Shown: positions 41,703 through 51,331, counted from the stretch's first letter. The stretch: DNA of 64,000 nucleotides from Scytonema hofmannii PCC 7110 (GCF_000346485.2 NZ_KQ976354.1:9568341-9632340); one strand, 5' to 3'. The notes: generated by a model not told the origin, from the letters alone. Made by a program: numbers and translations.

Positions 41703-43502
41703 CTAACCATTAACAACTAACCACTCCTTTATAGTAGATACAACTTCAGCAATATCAATTTCCTGAGAGTTGCGGCTTTTCCTTTCAACGACTTCAACTT
41801 TACCATTGGCGATCGCTCGTCCGGTGACGATTCTATAAGGGATTCCAATTAAATCGGCATCTTTGAATTTTACTCCCGGTCGCTCGTCGCGATCGTCAAG
41901 TAGGGTGTCAATTCCGGCTTGGTTCAGTTCTGCATAAAGTTTTTCCGCGATTTCCACTTGTTGGGCATCTTTAACGTTAGGAATCGTAACAATTGCCTGA
42001 TAAGGTGCGATCGCAGCAGGCCAAATAATCCCATCTTTGTCATAGGATTGCTCTACAGCAGATTGCGCTAACCGCGATACACCTACACCGTAACAACCCA
42101 TGATTAGAGGTTTTTCTTCTCCTTGTTCGTTGGTATACGTTGCGCCCATTGCTTGGGAATACTTAGTACCTAATTGAAAAATATGTCCTACCTCAATTCC
42201 ACGAGCGCTCATCAAAAGTTGATCGGGATTGTGAACGGCTCGATCCCCAGGTTTTGACTTACGCAGATCTACTGTAATTTCGGGTAATTTATACTGCTCA
42301 TGCCAATTTGCACCAACGACGTGATAGCCAGATTCATTTGCACCCGTGGCAAAATTCTTCAAATCAACGGCTGTTTTATCAACAAAGCGTACAAAATTAG
42401 GAACGACATCTTTGGCGGAGTGAATGTGACTGTCGGCAATATCTGGTGCAATATAGCCCAAAGGTAAAGGTTTTAGCAGTTTTGATTGATCTTCCGCATC
42501 TGGTACTAACAACTTAATAGCAGCTTTGGCACCAAACTGAGGAGCAAGTTTGGTCAGTTCGTTTTGCAACTTGACATCATTAACCTCTTGGTCGCCTCGG
42601 ATACTAACTAGCACTAACGCTGTCATCCCATTATCAAAAATTGTTTGATAAAGAACATTTTTTACGACTTGGGTGGGGGAACATTTGAGAAATTTACACA
42701 TTTTCTCAATAGTCTCTGTTCCAGGAGTTGCCCGCTTTTCATAGCTAGTAAACGGTGACGGTTCTGCATCAGGTGGGAGAGAAACCGCTTTTTCTACGTT
42801 AGCAGCGTATTGTCCATCTTCTGTGTACAAGACTTCATCTTCGCCTGCTTCGGCTAGCACCATAAATTCCTGGGAACCAGAACCGCCAATTGCACCGGAA
42901 TCAGCTTGTACGGCACGAAAAGCTAGACCGCATCTTCGTAGGATATTATGGTAGGCGGTATCCATATCCTGATATGTTTTTTTCAAACTTTCTTCATCTG
43001 GGTGGAAGGAATAAGCATCCTTCATGATAAATTCTCGTCCGCGCATCAAGCCAAAGCGAGGACGAATTTCATCGCGGAATTTTGTCTGAATTTGGTAAAA
43101 AATCTGTGGAAGCTGACGGTAGGAACGAATCATATCGCGTGCGATCGTCGTAATCACTTCCTCATGAGTCGGTCCCAAAGCTTGTTCTTGCTCGCGACGA
43201 TCCTTGAGGAAGAACATAATGCCTTCCCCTCTGGTGTAAGTGTCCCATCGTCCCGACTCTTTCCATAACTCAGATGGTTGTAACTGAGGTAAGAGACATT
43301 CTTGTCCTCCCACTTTGTTGATTTCTTCCCGGACAATTTGGGAGACTCTTTGCAAGACTCGCCACATAAATGGAAGGTAAGCATATACACCGCTACCGAT
43401 GCGACGAATGTAGCCGGCGCGGACTAAGAGTTTATGGCTGGGAATCTCAGCATCTGCTGGATCGTCCCTAAGTGTGAGGAATAGCATTTGTGACAGTCGC
43501 AT
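41703..43502 (-). CDS. proS: Prolyl-tRNA synthetase (bacterial type, with editing insertion)
   Basis: A 599-residue class II synthetase. Motif 1 lies around [20 protein letters not shown], motif 2 around [20 protein letters not shown], and motif 3 around [14 protein letters not shown]. The inserted YbaK-like editing domain (about 230-390, with [12 protein letters not shown] and [15 protein letters not shown]) removes mischarged alanine. The C-terminal anticodon-binding domain ends the protein. ATG at 43502 ([15 protein letters not shown]) is chosen because AAAGGGGA lies just upstream; the frame is open eight codons further. The 3' end overlaps ACTAACC-type repeats. Confidence 0.97.
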   Translation of the reverse strand: MRLSQMLFLTLRDDPADAEIPSHKLLVRAGYIRRIGSGVYAYLPFMWRVLQRVSQIVREEINKVGGQECLLPQLQPSELWKESGRWDTYTRGEGIMFFLKDRREQEQALGPTHEEVITTIARDMIRSYRQLPQIFYQIQTKFRDEIRPRFGLMRGREFIMKDAYSFHPDEESLKKTYQDMDTAYHNILRRCGLAFRAVQADSGAIGGSGSQEFMVLAEAGEDEVLYTEDGQYAANVEKAVSLPPDAEPSPFTSYEKRATPGTETIEKMCKFLKCSPTQVVKNVLYQTIFDNGMTALVLVSIRGDQEVNDVKLQNELTKLAPQFGAKAAIKLLVPDAEDQSKLLKPLPLGYIAPDIADSHIHSAKDVVPNFVRFVDKTAVDLKNFATGANESGYHVVGANWHEQYKLPEITVDLRKSKPGDRAVHNPDQLLMSARGIEVGHIFQLGTKYSQAMGATYTNEQGEEKPLIMGCYGVGVSRLAQSAVEQSYDKDGIIWPAAIAPYQAIVTIPNVKDAQQVEIAEKLYAELNQAGIDTLLDDRDERPGVKFKDADLIGIPYRIVTGRAIANGKVEVVERKSRNSQEIDIAEVVSTIKEWLVVNG

Positions 43503-43646
43503 CGTTTGTCCCCTTTCCAGATTCAATAATCCTTTAATCAGTTAAGTTAGTCTATTAGCTTGCTATAAATTACCAAAAGGTATAAGCAAGCTTACTTTAA
43601 TCAACCTTTTTAAAATGTCCGCTCACAACTTCAGGAGAAAAGCACC

Positions 43647-45029
43647 TTGCCCGATATTAGTTATCAAGCCCAACCACCCTTGGAATTTATTCCCCCGGCG
43701 TTAGATCCTTTATTTTTACGCGTTGTCCAGTTGGTATTACCCAAATGGATACGCTGGCAAACAGCAATTAACCATATTGAAGCAGACAACGTAGAGGTTT
43801 TGGTAGATTTATACCGCCAGTTCCAAGAAGGTAAAATCCGCTTTATGCTGGCATTTCGCCATCCAAAGACGGACGATCCCTTTGCTTTGGGCTATTTGCT
43901 TTATCACATTCTGCCAAAGGTAGCACGACATGGGGGTACAGTGCTACAGCATCCCATTCACGCTCATTTTATCTATGACCGTGGAATTCCTCTTTGGGCT
44001 GGTTCCCACGTTGGCTGGATTGTATCTCATTTGGGTGGAACTCCTATTCAACGAGGGAAAGCAGATTGGACGGGATTGCGATCAGCACGTGACTTATTTG
44101 TCAACGGTCAGTTTCCCATGGCGGCTGCACCCGAAGGAGCTACCAATGGTCTTTCAGAAATTGTCAATCCTCTAGAACCGGGTATTGCCCAAATGGGTTT
44201 TTGGTGTGCTGAGGATTTACAGAAAGACAAGCGGGATGAACAGGTGTTTATTGTACCAGTCGGTATTCGCTACAATTATGTTGCCGCTCCTTGGGATTCT
44301 ATTGCCAATCTTTTAACTGAATTAGAAACGATTATTGGTGTAGCCTCATCGCCTTCCCCTGCGACCTTCGACTGTCTCTACCCTCGCCTGATAAGCGTGA
44401 GCGAACGTTTATTATCTTTGATGGAAGAATTTTACAAGCGGTTCTACCATAGAAAGTTGCCAGTTCCCGAGTCCGGACTAGATGTCAATGAGCTTTTTGC
44501 CGCTCGTCTTCAAGCTGTGTTAGATGTGGTTTTACAAGTTGCTGAAGGTTATTTTGACTTGCAAGCTAAAGGAAATTTTAGCGATCGCTGTCGGCGGGTA
44601 GAGCAAGCGGGATGGAATTATATTTTTAGAGAGGAATTTAAGGATATAAAAGCACTGTCTCCTGTAGAAAAGGCGTTAGGCGATCGTATAGCAGAAGAAG
44701 CGAATTTGCGAATGTGGCACATGAGACTGGTGGAAAATTTAGTTGCAGTCACGGGCAAATACGTGCGAGAAAAACCCACAGCAGAACGATTTGCCGAGAC
44801 AACTTTACTTCTGTGGAATGTCGTCAATCGGATTACAGGTGGAAACCCTGTCCGAACTCCCAATCTTGGCAAGCAAAATGTGAAAATAATCATTGGTGAG
44901 CCGTTGTCTGTTTCCAAGCGTTACCCTGCTTACAAAGCAAGTCGCCAAGGTGCAAGACAAGCAGTTGCCGATCTCACAAAAGATTTACAACAGAGGTTGG
45001 AAGGGCTGGTTTTGAAGGATAATACATAA
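43647..45029 (+). CDS. PlsC-type 1-acyl-sn-glycerol-3-phosphate acyltransferase family protein
   Basis: A 460-residue protein with an N-terminal acyltransferase domain. The LPLAT blocks are recognisable though variant: the HxxxxD-like part is VLQHPIHAHFIYDRGIP, then GGTPIQRGKADWTGLRSARD and the PEGATNGLSEIVNPLEPGIA block. The C-terminal 200 residues are helical and unassigned. It probably acylates a glycerolipid precursor. Start is TTG at 43647, supported by AGGAGA at 43633-43638 and by divergence from proS. The length, well above the usual 250 residues of PlsC, is typical of a cyanobacterial subgroup. Confidence 0.82.
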   Translation: MPDISYQAQPPLEFIPPALDPLFLRVVQLVLPKWIRWQTAINHIEADNVEVLVDLYRQFQEGKIRFMLAFRHPKTDDPFALGYLLYHILPKVARHGGTVLQHPIHAHFIYDRGIPLWAGSHVGWIVSHLGGTPIQRGKADWTGLRSARDLFVNGQFPMAAAPEGATNGLSEIVNPLEPGIAQMGFWCAEDLQKDKRDEQVFIVPVGIRYNYVAAPWDSIANLLTELETIIGVASSPSPATFDCLYPRLISVSERLLSLMEEFYKRFYHRKLPVPESGLDVNELFAARLQAVLDVVLQVAEGYFDLQAKGNFSDRCRRVEQAGWNYIFREEFKDIKALSPVEKALGDRIAEEANLRMWHMRLVENLVAVTGKYVREKPTAERFAETTLLLWNVVNRITGGNPVRTPNLGKQNVKIIIGEPLSVSKRYPAYKASRQGARQAVADLTKDLQQRLEGLVLKDNT

Positions 45030-45050
45030 CAACAATATTGAGCAAAACTA

Positions 45051-45130
45051 TCTACTTAGAATTAGTTAAATAGGTAAGCATTTCTTCAATTTCATCAATA
45101 TCCGTTAATGACAATCCCTCATAAATTTGA
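45051..45130 (-). pseudogene. Remnant of a VapB-type antitoxin C-terminus
   Basis: The minus strand reads QIYEGLSLTDIDEIEEMLTY then LTNSK and a stop, with no start. It matches QVYEGLSATDIDEIEE of the intact antitoxin at 45756-45992. The preceding sequence is a dispersed GGGCTTTAGCC-type repeat. The rest of 45030-45348 contains a CCGCAGATGAACGCGGACAG-type repeat at about 45212 and no gene. Confidence 0.8.
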
Positions 45131-45348
45131 GTAGGTAGGGCTAAAGCCCACCACCCACTCCCACAAAGAAGGTGCAAGATGTCAAGTGAGGTACTCTAAG
45201 AAATAATTAACCGCAGATGAACGCGGACAGACGCAGATAAATTTGTACCTCAGGAAACTAGGAAACGCAATAACTCCTGGCTCAACTGTTGAGGATTTTA
45301 TAGTCATATTTATTTTGGCAAGTATAATCCGTAAGTAGAGACATTTAG

Positions 45349-45759
45349 TTAAGCTAACCAGTTATATACAGTCAAGCCAGAAATTTGACAAAAATGGGAT
45401 TGATTGTTAGTAACAATCGCCATGCTATTAACCATTGCTGAAGCAGCAATCAAAATATCCGCATCCCCGATAGGAGCTCCTTTTCTCCTTAGTTCTGCAT
45501 AGATATCAGCTGCTTGAACAACTATCTCATCAGTTAAAGGGAGAATAATGTTGTTGGTGCAAAACTGTTCAAATGCTTCGAGTTGCTTATTAGCCGTTTT
45601 AGCTTTCAGTCCTCGTAGAATTTCATAGCGAGTAATAATCGAGAAAGTAAACCTGCTATGTTGCGCCAAATATGATTGTGCTTTAGCAAGGACAAGAGGA
45701 TTTTGGCGCAGAATGACTGACAGCGTATCAGTATCTAAAAGAACTGGATCTTGGCTCAT
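45349..45759 (-). CDS. vapC: VapC-type PIN-domain toxin
   Basis: A 136-residue PIN nuclease. Acidic active-site residues are visible in LLDTDTLSVIL, YEILRGLKAK and GDADILIAASA, with NN at the end (TNNQSHF). VapC toxins cleave tRNA or rRNA and are held inactive by a cognate antitoxin. Its ATG overlaps the stop of the upstream antitoxin gene (ATGA at 45759-45756), the usual coupled arrangement. Both genes look intact, so this is probably a working pair. Confidence 0.92.
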   Translation of the reverse strand: MSQDPVLLDTDTLSVILRQNPLVLAKAQSYLAQHSRFTFSIITRYEILRGLKAKTANKQLEAFEQFCTNNIILPLTDEIVVQAADIYAELRRKGAPIGDADILIAASAMVNSMAIVTNNQSHFCQISGLTVYNWLA

Positions 45760-45992
45760 GCTTCAGTTCTATCAGAGAAAAAATTGTCTCGATTCAAGGC
45801 GATTTCTTCAATTTCGTCAATATCCGTTGCTGACAATCCCTCATAAACTTGAGCAGCGAGTTGTAGCATATCTTGAGGACTAAGAGGAGTAGTAGGTTCA
45901 ACTATCAGTTGGACAAATTGCCCTTCAATCAATTCAGGTTCTTCTAAAGGGCGAAACACACCATTTTCATAAATAGCTTTTAAGGTTTGCAT
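45756..45992 (-). CDS. vapB: Antitoxin of the VapBC pair (DUF104-like)
   Basis: A 78-residue protein. MQTLKAIYENGVFRPLEEPE and LIEGQFVQLIVEP form the AF2212/DUF104-like beta-hairpin fold. The C-terminal part QVYEGLSATDIDEIEEIALN followed by RDNFFSD is the toxin-binding tail. Remnants of that tail appear at 45051-45130 and at the end of the truncated helicase just upstream. No HTH is visible, so autoregulation by this protein is uncertain. Four-base overlap with vapC. Confidence 0.88.
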   Translation of the reverse strand: MQTLKAIYENGVFRPLEEPELIEGQFVQLIVEPTTPLSPQDMLQLAAQVYEGLSATDIDEIEEIALNRDNFFSDRTEA

Positions 45993-46014
45993 TTGATAAC
46001 CTAGTCTTTATTTA

Positions 46015-47199
46015 CTAAACATTGTATTCGCTCTCCGTGAAAAACGGTTTGCGGTTAAGAGCTAGTTCTGAGACCTCAATCATTGTTAACCGAGGAGTAT
46101 TGAGTTCTATTTGCCATTGAGTCAGAACCGCTTTCGGAGCAAGAATGAGAATCCGCTTGGCAATTCCTGCTAACCAAGCTTGACGAATGAGCAAGCCGGC
46201 TTGAATGGTTTTTCCTAAGCCAACTTCGTCTGCTATGAGGAGTTTGGGAGGCCAATTTTGATAAAGACGCTGAAAAGCGCTAATTTGATGAGGATAGGGT
46301 ATTATTGCACAGGTGGCTTCGCCTACGCGATCGCCTCTACCTGGAATTGCTGCTCCATATTGAATCATGCTCCAAATTTGTTTGAATTGTTCTTGCAAGT
46401 CTGGGGGCTGATTATTGGTTTCAGTTGTAGTATCAATAGATCCAATCTCTACAGTATTTAGGGTACTCGCTTCTAGCTCTGGACTTGTTTCCAAGCGTTT
46501 CGGTTTTTGATCGTTAGGTGGTAAATACCTCAAGAGTTGTTCTCGTACTGCAGTGGGAACATCCATTACCAGAAAGCGTTTGGCTTGATTAGTCCATAAT
46601 TTAGCAAATCCACGCTCTTCATCATCTACATAGGTTTTTGTCCCGCCCCAGTCAGTGAAAACGTGAAAGCTTTCCCAATTGCTTGTCCAACCTTTGGCTG
46701 TTTCATTAACACTGCCATTAAAGGCTAGTCGGTTTCCCGCTTTGTCTTCGATCGCTCCTGCTTTTTCATGAAAAATACCTTGTATGGGAAGTGGTTGGCG
46801 ATCTAGACTACAGGGTAAGGCAAGTTTGACTTCTAAATAACCACGAGCAATCATCCAGGATAAGAGTTCTAGTGCGTCTGCTTCTTCATCATTTTCTGCA
46901 ACTAGAGGAGAATTAGACAGGGAACGATCTATGACTTCTCTGAGTTTTTCACCTCGTGCGATGGAGTCTACTTCTTTTTCTTGAAGAGTACAGCCAATGA
47001 TTAACCGCATCACTCCATGATTGCGGATTAAACCTTCAATTCCCAATGCGGCGAGGGTGAGGATGCGAGCGGAAAAAAATCCTGTAGAGCGATCGTATCT
47101 GACTGCACAATTCAAAGCAGGTTCGTAAAACTCTTTAATTAAGCTCAAAGTGTCAGAGTCATATTTAGTTTGCCAAGTGTAGTCTGTAAGTAAACTCAT
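46015..47199 (-). CDS. Truncated PLD/SNF2-type helicase (N-terminal part only)
   Basis: A 394-residue protein that begins with a phospholipase-D-like nuclease domain (SLIKEFYEPALNCAVRYDRS, TGFFSARILTLAALGIEGLI; RLAFNGSVNETAKGWTSNWE) and reaches the start of an SNF2/DEAD helicase: PYPHQISAFQRLYQNWPPKL, DEVGLGKTIQAGLLIRQAWL (Walker A), ILILAPKAVLTQWQIEL (motif Ia). It ends soon after, before the DEAH box and the second RecA lobe, so it cannot be an active helicase. Its last 18 residues (SELALNRKPFFTESEYNV) resemble a VapB antitoxin tail, suggesting a recombination join. Intact relatives exceed 900 residues. It ends 22 bp before vapB. Confidence 0.8.
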   Translation of the reverse strand: MSLLTDYTWQTKYDSDTLSLIKEFYEPALNCAVRYDRSTGFFSARILTLAALGIEGLIRNHGVMRLIIGCTLQEKEVDSIARGEKLREVIDRSLSNSPLVAENDEEADALELLSWMIARGYLEVKLALPCSLDRQPLPIQGIFHEKAGAIEDKAGNRLAFNGSVNETAKGWTSNWESFHVFTDWGGTKTYVDDEERGFAKLWTNQAKRFLVMDVPTAVREQLLRYLPPNDQKPKRLETSPELEASTLNTVEIGSIDTTTETNNQPPDLQEQFKQIWSMIQYGAAIPGRGDRVGEATCAIIPYPHQISAFQRLYQNWPPKLLIADEVGLGKTIQAGLLIRQAWLAGIAKRILILAPKAVLTQWQIELNTPRLTMIEVSELALNRKPFFTESEYNV

Positions 47200-47360
47200 A
47201 GATTTTTATGCATTAGAATGTAAGCGTGCATTTAACTACAGTTTCATCCCATACAAAATATAATTTTTCATCCGATTTCTTGGATACAAGTAGTAATAAA
47301 TAAAGCTGTAAATAATTTTGTTTTCCTCTGGTTTAGGCATAATTAGGATAAAAATACGAT

Positions 47361-49427
47361 TTATTTTTGAATAGTGCGGTAAGTTTGATGAGGAGCGTTC
47401 GGTTTTTCAGGATTTGTATATTCAAGCAATCCTTCATCAATTAAAGGCTTTAAATACTGGTCTAATAAATATTTTCTATTTCGTTTTAATAAAGATTCTA
47501 ATTCACTAGATGCGCGACTTTTTAGTTCGCACAACTCAAGGATTAAACTTTTGATTTCCTCTGGTTCGTTTCGTTTACCTATTTTCGTTAATCGCTCTTC
47601 CAATGAATCTTTTTTATTGGGAGTAAATAATTCAAGAGTCAGTTGTTCAGGTGTAAGTGTACTACTATCCAGGTTAGAATTTTCCAACTGTCCAGATAAG
47701 CTTTCTCTAGCAGGTGTACTACTATCCAGGTTAGAGTTTTCCAACTGTCCAGATAAGCTTTCTCTAGCAGGTGTACTACTATCCAGGTTAGAGTTTTCCA
47801 ACTGTCCAGATAAGCTTTCTCTAGCAGGTGTACTACTATCCAGGTTAGGGTTTTCCAACTGTCTAGATAAGCTTTTCCTATCAGGTGTACTACTGTCTAA
47901 ATTAGATTTATCTACCTCTGATTCATCCTTTGATTGAAACTCAGGGCTAAGAATGTAGCAAGTAGCCGATCCTTTGCCTTGTTGTAGTAGTAGTCCGGCA
48001 TCCCGTAAGCGTCTCAGGTGTTGACTAGCTGTAAGAGTATCAACATCATTAGTGAAACGGTAAATAAAATTATTAATAATCTTCACTTGGCTCAATAGAA
48101 CCAATGCTTTGACTTCATCATTACTTAATGCGTAATTTTTAAATTGTTTCAGCCATTCAATATCATCTCCATCAAGGAGATGATGAGTAAAAAGGGTAAC
48201 GTGAAAATAATCTCTATCGCGATTGGAAACAAACAAAGGTAGGGTCAAGTTAGCTTCTAGCATTTTCTCTAACATCACCCGACCTCCAGATCCTTTTGTT
48301 TCTGCAATGTTTACTTCATGGAGAACTGCTGCAATTTTTTCGTTACGAGTTTTAGAACCAGGTTGATCGAATTCATCTGTAGGTTTAAGAGAATAACCAG
48401 GATTACGAATTTCTAGACGGTCAGAAAAGCGAATAATCTGGACAGGACTCCATTCTCGATAGTTACGATGCATTAAGGCATTAACGATCGCCTCTCGGAT
48501 CACTTTACGGGGAATCAGGGGGGTTTCTCGGCGGTGAATGTCATTTTCTGCAAGATTAAAGGCTTTGGGGAGATCGTTAAGGACAAGGGTGATTAATTTG
48601 GGAATAGCTAATAGTAGGGGTTCGCGGATTTCGATACTTTGATAACGCTTATCCAGATCTGAAACCCACTCTTTACCTTCTACAAGGATGTAGTCGATAC
48701 GGTGCATGGGGAAGTAGCGTCGCAAGGCGATCGCATTTCCAAATAAGATTAATCCGGCTATAGTGGGGCAATATTCTCCTTTTTGAGTGGGATGTTTGGT
48801 GAGCACATTTAGGGCAAAAAGTAGCTTCCGATCCTCATAACCGAGTTCACTAGCGTTAGAGTTTACGGCTTGTCTTTCTCTGCGATAAGCGGCGATCGCT
48901 TCTGGATCTAAATCATCGAAGGTAGCGTCTGGGATTGGTGTAGTGTCATAGGTTTGATAACTGCGTTCTTGATAGAACCGTTCTATGTCTTTTTCAGTAC
49001 AGCGTTGGTCAGTAGAGGAAATGCGTCTGTATGCACCTTTAGGAAGCCCTTGATTTTTTATATAAATAGGTTTTTCTGAAGGTTGGGCTTCGGGGATAAA
49101 AGCAACAATTATGGTTTTACCGTCTTTGATAGCGAGCTCTATATAAGGACGAATGGGAATGTTAAAAACTTCGCTACATTGGCTAGATAAGTCTGTTTGA
49201 ATTTTGTCAGGGTTAATGATTCCTTCGATTTCATACTCATTGTTGTTACTGTCTTGTGGAGATTTAATCCCAAGGAGCAAGTATCCGCCACCTAAACCAG
49301 GTTCATTGGCAAATGCGCTAATGGTTTCCCAGCAACTTTTACCTACTTCTGATGCTTTCTTGGCTTCGATTTCTGTACTTTCGTCTTGGATAGTGAGGAA
49401 TTCCCAAAGTTCATCGAAGGTTAGCAT
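47361..49427 (-). CDS. AlbA_2-domain protein with tandem-repeat linker
   Basis: A 688-residue protein. The N-terminal AlbA_2 domain is clear (ESTEIEAKKASEVGKSCWET, FANEPGLGGGYLLLGI), and residues about 300-420 form the HATPase-like C-terminal part of such proteins (REAIVNALMHRNYREWSPVQ, RLEIRNPGYS, GSGGRVMLEKML). A winged-helix-like segment (LRRLRDAGLLLQQGKGSATC) follows. Then come four 19-residue repeats (NLDSSTPARESLSGQLENS type) and a C-terminal segment. AlbA_2 proteins are often annotated as transcriptional regulators or Schlafen-like nucleases, and some sit in defence islands. Start ATG 49427 has AAGGAGAT upstream. Confidence 0.85.
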   Translation of the reverse strand: MLTFDELWEFLTIQDESTEIEAKKASEVGKSCWETISAFANEPGLGGGYLLLGIKSPQDSNNNEYEIEGIINPDKIQTDLSSQCSEVFNIPIRPYIELAIKDGKTIIVAFIPEAQPSEKPIYIKNQGLPKGAYRRISSTDQRCTEKDIERFYQERSYQTYDTTPIPDATFDDLDPEAIAAYRRERQAVNSNASELGYEDRKLLFALNVLTKHPTQKGEYCPTIAGLILFGNAIALRRYFPMHRIDYILVEGKEWVSDLDKRYQSIEIREPLLLAIPKLITLVLNDLPKAFNLAENDIHRRETPLIPRKVIREAIVNALMHRNYREWSPVQIIRFSDRLEIRNPGYSLKPTDEFDQPGSKTRNEKIAAVLHEVNIAETKGSGGRVMLEKMLEANLTLPLFVSNRDRDYFHVTLFTHHLLDGDDIEWLKQFKNYALSNDEVKALVLLSQVKIINNFIYRFTNDVDTLTASQHLRRLRDAGLLLQQGKGSATCYILSPEFQSKDESEVDKSNLDSSTPDRKSLSRQLENPNLDSSTPARESLSGQLENSNLDSSTPARESLSGQLENSNLDSSTPARESLSGQLENSNLDSSTLTPEQLTLELFTPNKKDSLEERLTKIGKRNEPEEIKSLILELCELKSRASSELESLLKRNRKYLLDQYLKPLIDEGLLEYTNPEKPNAPHQTYRTIQK
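47657..47884. repeat. Four tandem 57-bp repeats inside the AlbA_2 gene
   Basis: Units begin at 47657, 47714, 47771 and 47828, with a fifth partial one at 47885. They are nearly identical in the middle and diverge at the 47828 unit. Each adds 19 residues in frame. The lack of drift between the central copies points to recent expansion. Confidence 0.95.
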
Positions 49428-49589
49428 TATTCTCGATCTCCTTCCTGTAGTTCAAGATTGAGGGTGGAAAGATTAAGCTCATAAACTCCACAAGGTTTAA
49501 AGTTCGCTTTTTTCTGTCCCACTTTAACATTCACTGACTACTTTGACCAGACTCCAATAACTTCGGTTCTTTTTCTTGCAACATTTGGA

Positions 49590-49637
49590 TTTCTTTTTTT
49601 CCTAATTCGGCATAGATATCAGGCGATTGAACAACTA
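49590..49637 (-). pseudogene. Remnant of a VapC-like PIN domain
   Basis: The minus strand reads IVVQSPDIYAELGKKEIQM, which matches IVVQAADIYAELRRKG of the intact VapC at 45349-45759. It starts right at the end of a small mobile element, so only a short scar is left. The rest of 49428-49859 holds that element and AT-rich sequence without a gene. Confidence 0.7.
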
Positions 49638-49737
49638 TAGCAATCCTAAATCATTTGCAAACAGTTAGATCCCCGACTTCTCAAAGAAGTCGGGGATCTG
49701 AACACTCGAATTTACACAAATCAGATAGGATTGCTAT
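49637..49737. mobile_element. Complete small element with ATAGCAATCCTA terminal repeats
   Basis: The terminal inverted repeats are ATAGCAATCCTAAATCATTTG (49637-49657) and, reversed, ATAGCAATCCTATCTGATTTG (49717-49737). Between them lies the core hairpin AGATCCCCGACTTCT / AGAAGTCGGGGATCT. About 100 bp, flanked by TA-like bases, non-coding: a MITE. Its relatives are at 37741-37805 (left half) and the core alone at 2691-2723. Confidence 0.8.
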
Positions 49738-49859
49738 ATTTTATTCGTTAAATAAAAATGTTCTTAGTGCAAATCTCTTCAAATATATTGAAAATAACTC
49801 ATGCATAAGAAAATTTTGCTAAGAGTTTCCGTCTTTTTGATTCTTCATAATTCAATTTC

Positions 49860-50855
49860 CTACGCTATTTGAATATTGAGCCACAATTCTAATTGTTTGG
49901 GTCGTGCAACTTTTTCGCTAAAAGCTAAGCGACGCAAGCTTTCTAAGACATCAAAATCTTTAGCAGCTTCTGCTACCTCTCCTTCTTCTCCTGCAAAGCC
50001 CGTGTAGGTAATGGAAACAGGTAACACTTCCACACCTTGGGCTTTATGAGTAAACATGAGAGTGAGAATTCCATCTTCTTTAAGAACGCGGCGACATTCT
50101 GCAAAAATACTTGCCATGCGTTCTTGATAGTCTTTGGTAGCTAATGCTTTTGCGCCTTTTTCTCCTTGAAATTTAGCAGGGTTAGCTACCGCTTCGTTTT
50201 CTTTATCTGTCAGTTGACGAGTGAAGAATTCAGGGTAAACATAACCTGCTGTACGTTTAAGCCAAACATAGAAGAAGTCGCTTAATTCCGCATACATTAC
50301 GTTGTCATAGTAGGGAGGATCGAAGACAACAGCATCTACGCTGCTATCTTCTAAATGAACGAGATTATCTCCAGAGTCGTTAGTAATGGTAATATTGGGA
50401 CAGGTAAACGAAGTTGTTAGCTTTAGATCGAGTTGCTTGCTTTTGCTGCTAGCTTTTTTGATGTCAATGTCTGGACGACTTAACTCGATAAGTTCTTCAA
50501 TACATTTTCCAGTTTGTGCGATCGCCCAATCATAACCTAGTCCAGTAATTAAGGGTGCCATTTCAGCATAAGACCAACAAAAAGCAAAATCATGACGATT
50601 AAAAGTATTTGCCACAACTTCTCTTGTTGGCATCCATACAGACATTCGAGAGTTATAATTCAGCAGTTTATCTAAAGCAAAACTTAAATAAATAAATGCT
50701 GCTTTAGTTGTTTCATCTAACGTTCCTTGTAGTTCTTCTTTTTCTAATAATTCTCGGAATACTTCTACACTTGTCCCATGACAAAGAAGTTGACGAGGAT
50801 TAAATAAATCTCTCCAATATCGAACACCGTAATTTCTTGAACGATCAGCAAACAT
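49860..50855 (-). CDS. C-terminal part of a DUF1156-type DNA methyltransferase (broken gene)
   Basis: A 331-codon open frame carrying the catalytic DPPY motif (VVFDPPYYDNVMYAELSDFF) and RDLFNPRQLLCHGTSVEVFR, both typical of large adenine-specific DUF1156 methyltransferases associated with predicted phage-defence clusters. The SAM-binding motif I, which lies far N-terminal in intact proteins, is absent. Directly upstream the same frame continues through an in-frame TAG (50888-50886), so this is the downstream part of a gene interrupted by a nonsense mutation. ATG at 50855 is internal. It is probably inactive. Confidence 0.75.
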   Translation of the reverse strand: MFADRSRNYGVRYWRDLFNPRQLLCHGTSVEVFRELLEKEELQGTLDETTKAAFIYLSFALDKLLNYNSRMSVWMPTREVVANTFNRHDFAFCWSYAEMAPLITGLGYDWAIAQTGKCIEELIELSRPDIDIKKASSKSKQLDLKLTTSFTCPNITITNDSGDNLVHLEDSSVDAVVFDPPYYDNVMYAELSDFFYVWLKRTAGYVYPEFFTRQLTDKENEAVANPAKFQGEKGAKALATKDYQERMASIFAECRRVLKEDGILTLMFTHKAQGVEVLPVSITYTGFAGEEGEVAEAAKDFDVLESLRRLAFSEKVARPKQLELWLNIQIA

Positions 50856-51331
50856 AGGAAGATATTCCTCGGTAGGAACAAAATTCTAAGCTTCCCATTC
50901 AATTAATTTTTCTACTAGCTTTTCCTTAATTGCTACTAAATTATCATCAGTATGTGGAGGTACGCGGTATCCCCTCTCCCATTTTTCTCTAATTTTACCT
51001 GTTTTAGTTTGTGTTTCTATTCTTTCTTTATATACGATAGCGAATAATTGATCGCCCATTTCTCCTGCTTGTGCTTGAGATCTTATCTCATCACCTGAAA
51101 CAACTCGATTACAATCAGGATAGGGACACTGAGCATCACCTTTGCTAACTGTACCTGCTGATTGGTCTTTGCTTTTACTAACGATTTCAAATTCACAAAT
51201 GCGTTTATTTAAATCTGGCTTTAAGCGTACTCCTGTGCCATCAGGTGCTAGTTTCCAGTTAGGAGAAAGAGGGATAATGCCTTCGCAATAAGGACAACGT
51301 ATAGTACGGGCATAAATGTAATTGGTTGCGA
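50856..51331 (-). pseudogene. Middle part of the broken DUF1156-type methyltransferase
   Basis: In the same frame as the downstream part. It reads from about [20 protein letters not shown] through [20 protein letters not shown] to [12 protein letters not shown], then TAG, then NFVPTEEYLPMFADRS, which joins the downstream frame. The paired Cys motifs are the zinc-ribbon insert known from this family. The N-terminal 400 or so residues, with the DUF1156 domain and motif I, are missing. Confidence 0.8.

Noticed and set aside
47657-47941. CRISPR-like or mobile repeat in the AlbA_2 gene
   Set aside because: The repeats are contiguous, in frame and multiples of three: an internal protein repeat.
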